From: a bacterium
Lineage (GTDB): Bacteria; Patescibacteriota; Saccharimonadia; Saccharimonadales; UBA4665
Reading direction: 5' to 3'
NCBI GenBank assembly: GCA_021788675.1
Contig: JAJYKI010000019.1
Location: 1 to 10,425, forward strand
DNA length: 10,425 bases
The notes under the pieces are model-generated. The model was not told the DNA's origin, did not search any database, and was given only the letters and a program-made list of their open reading frames with translations. The position numbers were made by a program, and so were the translations under genes. Below, piece after piece: positions 6,805-10,425 of this stretch. The stretch's first letter is position 1; each line of letters begins with the position of its first letter.

Positions 6805-6838
6805 AAAAAATCTTAATCAGGCTTTTTCAAGCTTAAAG
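6805..6838 (-). terminator. Candidate intrinsic terminator overlapping the 3' end of the signal-peptide gene
   Basis: On the minus strand, GCTT-GAAA-AAGC forms a stem with a GNRA-type tetraloop. It can be extended across a bulge by CTT(T)AA with TTAAG. After one A, a run of six T follows (6805-6810). The hairpin includes the last codons and the TGA stop. The stem is AT-rich, so strength is uncertain. Confidence 0.4.
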
Positions 6839-7245
6839 CTCGGGAATCTACCGAACTTATCCAGAGCTATTTTAGTCGCTAAGGCCAGCGCCATGGCACC
6901 AAACTCAACAATTACGGCGTTGCTTGCGGGCGAATTGGTTTTGCTTTCCTGATTAATAGCTAGCCGGCGAACCATTGTTGCCGAAGGTAGTACATAAATG
7001 TTGTTAGCACTAACAGCATCCTTGTGTTCATGAATACCGATCACGGAACTGACAGGCTTGCAGGCCTCAGGAACAATCTGACTCTGTGATTCATAGGGTT
7101 TAAGCGAAGCGGCGCATGCTTCAATCTCAGCTTTGGTCGCGGAATTACTTGAACCGTTAATCGATTCGCTCAAAGCATAAGCAGATAGACCGCAAACCGA
7201 TCCAAATACTAAAGTTGCACTAAGAAAACTTTTTTCTAAAACCAT
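6817..7245 (-). CDS. Small exported protein of unknown function
   Basis: The 142-residue product begins with a signal peptide: charged MVLEKS, a hydrophobic core FLSATLVFGSVCGLSAYA, and a signal-peptidase-I-like Ala-Tyr-Ala site after residue 24. There is no lipobox around Cys18. The mature part has two cysteines (44, 62) that could form a disulfide, a mixed central region, and a second fairly hydrophobic stretch NAVIVEFGAMALALATKIAL (about 109-128), then a basic C-terminus. That stretch may be a membrane anchor or an amphipathic helix. I recognise no family. A longer in-frame form from TTG 7260 was rejected because the best promoter (TTGACC-N17-CATTAT) places the TSS at or beside ATG 7245, and there is no Shine-Dalgarno sequence for either start. 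The gene lies between the LysM-lysozyme gene and the LTNTG protein gene on the same strand, so it probably belongs to the same envelope group. Confidence 0.65.
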   Translation of the reverse strand: MVLEKSFLSATLVFGSVCGLSAYALSESINGSSNSATKAEIEACAASLKPYESQSQIVPEACKPVSSVIGIHEHKDAVSANNIYVLPSATMVRRLAINQESKTNSPASNAVIVEFGAMALALATKIALDKFGRFPSFKLEKA

Positions 7246-7251
7246 ACATAA

Positions 7252-7280
7252 ATAATGCAACTATGATTTTAATAGGTCAA
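7252..7280 (-). promoter_or_regulatory. Promoter of the signal-peptide gene, leaderless geometry
   Basis: On the minus strand TTGACC (7275-7280, 5 of 6) is followed after exactly 17 nt by CATTAT (7252-7257, 4 of 6). The -10 ends 6 nt before ATG 7245, so the first transcribed base should be the A of the start codon or its neighbour. Confidence 0.55.
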
Positions 7281-7315
7281 ATTTTAAAAATAGGACAACA
7301 AAAATAAACGTGCTT

Positions 7316-7332
7316 GTTTAGCTATACTAAAC
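7316..7332 (-). terminator. Perfect short hairpin abutting the stop codon of the LysM gene
   Basis: On the minus strand GTTTAG and CTAAAC pair perfectly (6 bp) around TATAG, immediately after the TAG stop. A T-rich tract (GTTTATTTTTG) starts about 5 nt further on rather than directly after the stem. Weak terminator or 3'-end stabiliser. Confidence 0.35.
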
Positions 7333-9237
7333 CTAGCTATTGGTGTTATTTACTGAGCTATTATTGCCAGTAATAACAGCGTAGGCTTGAGCGGCATACT
7401 GTTCGCGCTGGACTTGTGAGGCTGCCTTGTCAAACGGGTTCTCGAAATCATTCAAAAATATACCTGACGACTGTTGTGGAGTAGTTGCTTTATTAAGTAG
7501 CGTAAGAAGGTTAGGGTAATTCTGGATTATATACTGCAACTGGCTAGACATAGCATTTGGATCCAAATTATTGGCCTCAGCCCAGACACCATATTTACTC
7601 GGAGGCGTTTCTTGTGCTAAGCCAAAGCCCACACTACCACTTTTAACTTGATCTGACGTAAGACTTTGGTAGGTCGTTTGCTCACCAAGTGGCTGACCCT
7701 GCAGCTGCTCAGTATTAAGGCCTGACTCGTATTTAAAATTACCTATAATCCCGGCAATCGCAATCTTAGTAAGGATTGTTTTGGCCTCTAAATAGTCAGC
7801 TAGTTCTTGAATCGTAACATTGCCTACTAGATCACCGCTGTTTTGTTCGATCGCGGCGGCTGCTTTAGGGCCCAGTACATTAGTACTATTATTCGTAGCG
7901 TTGGAGCTTGTCGCTGGAGCGGTTTGTGCAGATGGTTGCTGGTTGTTGGTGCTTGGATTGGAACTAGGAGTTTGAACTGTAGTAGATTGTGTAGCCTGAG
8001 CGGTTTCTGGAAGCGGCTGGCTGCTTGGGGCAGCTACGGAGGCTTGGCTTTGTGACTGCGACGGTACAACAGTTGGCGTTTTGTTTTCAGATTGAGCGGT
8101 GTTAGCGGCAGCTGGTTGAGACGCAGCCTGTGGATTCGGCTGATTGACGGAAGCTTCGCTAGCAGGACTGCTGGCAGTTTCAGGGGCTTGCGTGACTGGT
8201 GTAGCTGGAGTGGATTCAGCCGCTAAAACCGGGCTAGAGTTGGTATTTGTTGGAGCAACTGCAGCCTCCGGAGCACTCACAGGAGCTTGCACGCTGTTAT
8301 TGGCCGGAGCCGTGTTTGGTGCCGACTGTGAATTGTTGGCCGATTCAGCCGCAGCAGCCACAGCCACATTGCCAGGCAATTCAATAGTCTGGCCTGGTTG
8401 TAGATCATTTGGATTAATTCCCGGGTTAAGGGTTTGAATCTCGTTTACGGTGCTAGCTGTTTGAACCGGTGAATTAGCTGCCGGAGTGGCTATTTTCCAA
8501 AGACTGTCACCGGGATTAATTGCATAGGCAACAGTTCCGATTGGGATATTATAAGCCTGTCCCGCATACACCACATTGGGATTAACCCCTGGATTGGCAG
8601 CTGCAAACGCGGCCACCGTAGAGCCTTCTTGCTGCACCAACGCACTGATGGTCTGGCCGGGCTTAAGCGTGACTGATGTATACCCAAGAGCGGCACTGCT
8701 TGTAGTTGGCACCTTTAGGGATTCTCCTGGGTAAATTAAATTCGGATTGGATAGATTGTTAATTTTGGCTATCTGATTAACCAGGGTTTGCGGAGAGCTG
8801 GGATTGAGCCGATCGGCGATCTTAGTTAGACTATCGCCGCTTTTTACGGTTATAGTTGCAGCTGCGGGATTATTATTGGCAGACACCGAAGGCGTAGCTG
8901 CCGCAGCCGGAGTTTCAAGTCCAATTCCTGCCGTAGCCACGGATGAAACAGCGATTACTGCGATTGCAGCCGCTTTTTTAGCGTTAACGTCAAGATTGGA
9001 GTAGTCAAAAATCGGTTTTAACTCTTCATTGCTAGAATGATCATTAAAATCTTTGTCCTGGTCATAAAAAGACCCCGCCACCTCAGGCTGATAGCCTTCA
9101 TCGCCTAGCTTGACGCTATCAACAAAGTTTGCACTAAACTCTTTAGCGCCGTCCTTGAATTCATCAACCCATGCGTCTACCAGAGGCTTTATGTTAGTCT
9201 CATAATACTTAGGCTTGGCGTGTAATCCTCGGCTCAT
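7333..9237 (-). CDS. Membrane-anchored triple-LysM protein with phage-tail-lysozyme-like domain
   Basis: The 634-residue product is probably a cell-wall-binding peptidoglycan hydrolase. Residues 1-87 are polar and acidic and should be cytoplasmic. A single span (about 88-106) leads outside. Three LysM repeats follow at about 127-177 (TITVKSGDSLTKIA ... YPGESLKVP), 187-232 (SVTLKPGQTISAL ... YAGQAYNIP) and 236-288 (AYAINPGDSLWKIA ... LQPGQTIELP), which bind glycan N-acetylglucosamine. Residues 290-455 are an Ala/Ser/Pro/Gln/Thr/Asn linker. The domain at about 474-622 resembles the phage tail lysozyme family: GIIGNFKYESGLN with candidate catalytic Glu504, SVGFGLAQ (535-542), SQLQYII (565-571) and FENP (598-601). 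The tail is Asn/Ser-rich. AGGAG at 9244-9248 lies 6 nt before the ATG, and the upstream gene ends 26 nt away, indicating co-transcription. The LysM calls are firm; the hydrolase call is by motif. Self-wall remodelling or action on a neighbour's wall are both possible. Confidence 0.88.
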   Translation of the reverse strand: MSRGLHAKPKYYETNIKPLVDAWVDEFKDGAKEFSANFVDSVKLGDEGYQPEVAGSFYDQDKDFNDHSSNEELKPIFDYSNLDVNAKKAAAIAVIAVSSVATAGIGLETPAAAATPSVSANNNPAAATITVKSGDSLTKIADRLNPSSPQTLVNQIAKINNLSNPNLIYPGESLKVPTTSSAALGYTSVTLKPGQTISALVQQEGSTVAAFAAANPGVNPNVVYAGQAYNIPIGTVAYAINPGDSLWKIATPAANSPVQTASTVNEIQTLNPGINPNDLQPGQTIELPGNVAVAAAAESANNSQSAPNTAPANNSVQAPVSAPEAAVAPTNTNSSPVLAAESTPATPVTQAPETASSPASEASVNQPNPQAASQPAAANTAQSENKTPTVVPSQSQSQASVAAPSSQPLPETAQATQSTTVQTPSSNPSTNNQQPSAQTAPATSSNATNNSTNVLGPKAAAAIEQNSGDLVGNVTIQELADYLEAKTILTKIAIAGIIGNFKYESGLNTEQLQGQPLGEQTTYQSLTSDQVKSGSVGFGLAQETPPSKYGVWAEANNLDPNAMSSQLQYIIQNYPNLLTLLNKATTPQQSSGIFLNDFENPFDKAASQVQREQYAAQAYAVITGNNSSVNNTNS

Positions 9238-9243
9238 ATCGAT

Positions 9244-9248
9244 CTCCT
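9244..9248 (-). promoter_or_regulatory. Strong Shine-Dalgarno of the LysM-lysozyme gene
   Basis: Minus-strand AGGAG is 6 nt before ATG 9237, inside the 26-nt gap after the upstream gene. It supports this start and translation from a shared mRNA. Confidence 0.75.
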
Positions 9249-9263
9249 ATTAATTGCTTCTAT

Positions 9264-10316
9264 TTACGGACGCGTAGTATTAGAGGCAATATAATTATTA
9301 ATCTCTTCTACTTGCTTGGGTGGTATGTAGGGAACGTCAACTGTCACATCTACACCCCAATAAGTCGTTTCTTCTAAAACAGTAGTCTTATCGCCGACAT
9401 CAGAAAACTTGACTTCTTTCATTGCCTGATCGATAGTCTTGCCATTATTGTTCCAGTCGATTTTAAGCTGATTTAACGGCGACACGTATGGAGGCGTTAC
9501 GACCTCAACCATACCTGGACTAACGTGATACTTTTTAACATCTTCGGTTATGGCACTTTGTTTAATAGCGTCCAGCATGCCATTGACTTGAGTCTCGTTG
9601 AACCAGTACATATCCGCAGCATTCTGAGCCGCCAACTGATTCGCATAAATCACGCCGGCGGCAGTACCGTCAGACGCTATACCGAGCCCGGTAGCCCTGT
9701 CGTTAAGCTTGCAATCTACAGTCTTATTATGTGAAACTGCATTATCCCAAGCTTGAACGGCTTGTTTAATCTGTTTTTCAGATGCATCGGAAGATAGACC
9801 GCTACAATAAACCGCAGCTTTGTTAAAATTCATTGCCGGGTTAACTGCAAAATAATGGGGTAGGTCTACCTTAACTTCTTTAACTTCGCCGGCGGCGGTC
9901 CTAGTTACGAAAGTATCGGCCCCCAAACCTTGCCCATTATTACAAAAATTAGCTTTAAAGGGGTAAACCGTATCTGAGCTGAAGCCGCTAATATAATATT
10001 CCCTGGCGCTGGCTTTAGCACCCACGTTAAAATATATATTCGCATTGCAGCTTATTTGCTGTGTCGCTTCGGTCGTAATTTCAGGCTTGACGGCAGCTTC
10101 GGCTTTAGGCTTAGTGCTACCAAAACCACTACCTAAGCTTCCGCTTGAACCATGCCCAATTTCAAAACCAACCAACGCACCCACAGCTACTAGACCGACG
10201 GCGCCGATTGTTTTTAGCGTCCGGCCTATCTTGCGCTCGGCGTAATGATAGGCTACCCGAGCAACTTGTTCAGGATAGCCAGGACTCTGCTCAACTGGTA
10301 TAACTTTTCTTCTCAT
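9264..10316 (-). CDS. Single-span membrane protein with four-cysteine extracytoplasmic domain
   Basis: The 350-residue product has a basic cytoplasmic N-terminus (MRRKVIPVEQ, then Arg/Lys up to about 33), one transmembrane segment (about 36-54, IGAVGLVAVGALVGFEIGH), a Gly/Ser then Lys/Ala/Pro/Thr linker to about 88, and a C-terminal domain of about 260 residues. Cysteines 90, 125, 171 and 202 could make two disulfides, consistent with a domain outside the membrane. The C-terminus (about 285-345) mixes charged residues with beta-like VDVTVDVPYIPP. I recognise no known domain. The frame stays open to TTG 10400, adding 28 residues, but that stretch contains a near-consensus promoter and a 13-nt repeat, so ATG 10316 is preferred; neither start has a Shine-Dalgarno sequence. 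It is 26 nt upstream of the LysM-lysozyme gene and probably in one operon, so it may partner or position that hydrolase. Confidence 0.75.
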   Translation of the reverse strand: MRRKVIPVEQSPGYPEQVARVAYHYAERKIGRTLKTIGAVGLVAVGALVGFEIGHGSSGSLGSGFGSTKPKAEAAVKPEITTEATQQISCNANIYFNVGAKASAREYYISGFSSDTVYPFKANFCNNGQGLGADTFVTRTAAGEVKEVKVDLPHYFAVNPAMNFNKAAVYCSGLSSDASEKQIKQAVQAWDNAVSHNKTVDCKLNDRATGLGIASDGTAAGVIYANQLAAQNAADMYWFNETQVNGMLDAIKQSAITEDVKKYHVSPGMVEVVTPPYVSPLNQLKIDWNNNGKTIDQAMKEVKFSDVGDKTTVLEETTYWGVDVTVDVPYIPPKQVEEINNYIASNTTRP

Positions 10317-10341
10317 AGTCAAAACTTTAGAAAACCAAGAT

Positions 10342-10370
10342 ATTCTACTATCTTTGGGCTTTTCTGTCAA
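10342..10370 (-). promoter_or_regulatory. Near-consensus promoter of the membrane-protein/LysM operon
   Basis: On the minus strand TTGACA (10365-10370, perfect) is followed after 17 nt by TAGAAT (10342-10347, 5 of 6). The predicted TSS near 10335 lies downstream of TTG 10400 and about 19 nt upstream of ATG 10316. A second TTGACA (10395-10400) lies further upstream with an imperfectly spaced TATAAT. Confidence 0.65.
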
Positions 10371-10396
10371 TTCTATTATATTATCTACTATCTTTG
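10344..10396 (-). repeat. 13-nt direct repeat pair, 40 bp apart, overlapping the promoter
   Basis: CAAAGATAGTAGA occurs exactly at 10384-10396 and again at 10344-10356 (read on the minus strand). The copies start 40 bp apart, about four helical turns, and the nearer copy overlaps the -10 hexamer. Because 40 is not a multiple of three, the repeat is not a coding repeat. A tandem operator or a duplicated promoter segment would explain it. Confidence 0.6.
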
Positions 10397-10425
10397 TCAA
10401 ATCCGTTTTCTAGACTTGGCTTCGG

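Noticed and set aside
7258..7260. TTG as the start of the signal-peptide gene
   Set aside because: It lies upstream of the predicted transcription start and overlaps the -10 region. The ATG at 7245 gives a normal signal peptide.
7843..8437. Open frames on the plus strand opposite the LysM-protein linker (7843-8055, 8144-8437)
   Set aside because: They mirror the Ala/Ser/Pro/Gln-rich linker codons of the minus-strand gene, have no ribosome binding site, and their products are low-complexity Ala/Gly/Leu sequence.
1..10425. UGA recoded as glycine or tryptophan
   Set aside because: TGA ends at least two genes (5758 on plus, 6817 on minus). The large conserved proteins have no internal TGA and use TGG for tryptophan, so the standard bacterial code fits.
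1..10425. tRNA, rRNA, CRISPR, insertion sequence, integrase or prophage
   Set aside because: No cloverleaf, regular spacer repeats, transposase/integrase motifs or terminal inverted repeats were found. The phage-tail-lysozyme-like domain stands alone without other phage genes.

Overview
The window looks like a chromosomal segment of a small-genome bacterium from the candidate phyla radiation, most likely Saccharibacteria (TM7). This rests on the gene mix: a phosphoketolase/acetate kinase ATP module with no other central metabolism around it, several tiny orphan genes, and a cluster of secreted or membrane proteins, one of which joins LysM repeats to a lysozyme-like domain. TAA, TAG and TGA all act as stops, so there is no sign of UGA recoding as in Gracilibacteria or Absconditabacteria. 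The assignment is an inference and needs a marker-gene check.

Left part, plus strand (1-5388). A 5'-truncated YHYH-domain protein is followed by acetate kinase (ackA) and a full-length phosphoketolase (xfp). Together the last two convert xylulose-5-P or fructose-6-P plus Pi into acetyl phosphate and then into acetate and ATP. Next come a small alpha/beta-hydrolase-like protein and an NAD(P)-binding NmrA/SDR-like protein separated by 1 nt, a tight pair with its own candidate promoter.

Middle (5389-6329). An intergenic stretch with three inverted repeats precedes an 83-residue protein resembling DUF2795. It is followed by a 2'-5' RNA ligase/cyclic phosphodiesterase-like protein with two HITL motifs. 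The latter converges on the opposite-strand cluster, and the two stop codons share a single CTAG.

Right part, minus strand (6326-10400). Read in the direction of transcription it has four genes. A single-span membrane protein with a four-cysteine extracytoplasmic domain is followed 26 nt later by a 634-residue protein with three LysM repeats, a low-complexity linker and a phage-tail-lysozyme-like domain. Then come a small protein with a signal peptide and a 131-residue protein with an N-terminal membrane span and an LTNTG + hydrophobic + RR tail resembling a sortase signal. The cluster looks like an envelope or cell-surface module; a role in host contact is plausible for an epibiont but is inference.

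Translation signals appear to fall into two classes. Genes inside transcription units have Shine-Dalgarno sequences (xfp, the oxidoreductase, the ligase, the LysM protein; also the LTNTG protein). Several genes at the head of a unit (ackA, the hydrolase-like gene, the signal-peptide gene) lack one and have a -10 element 6-9 nt before the start codon, which suggests leaderless mRNAs. No tRNA, rRNA, CRISPR array, insertion sequence or phage integration signature was seen.
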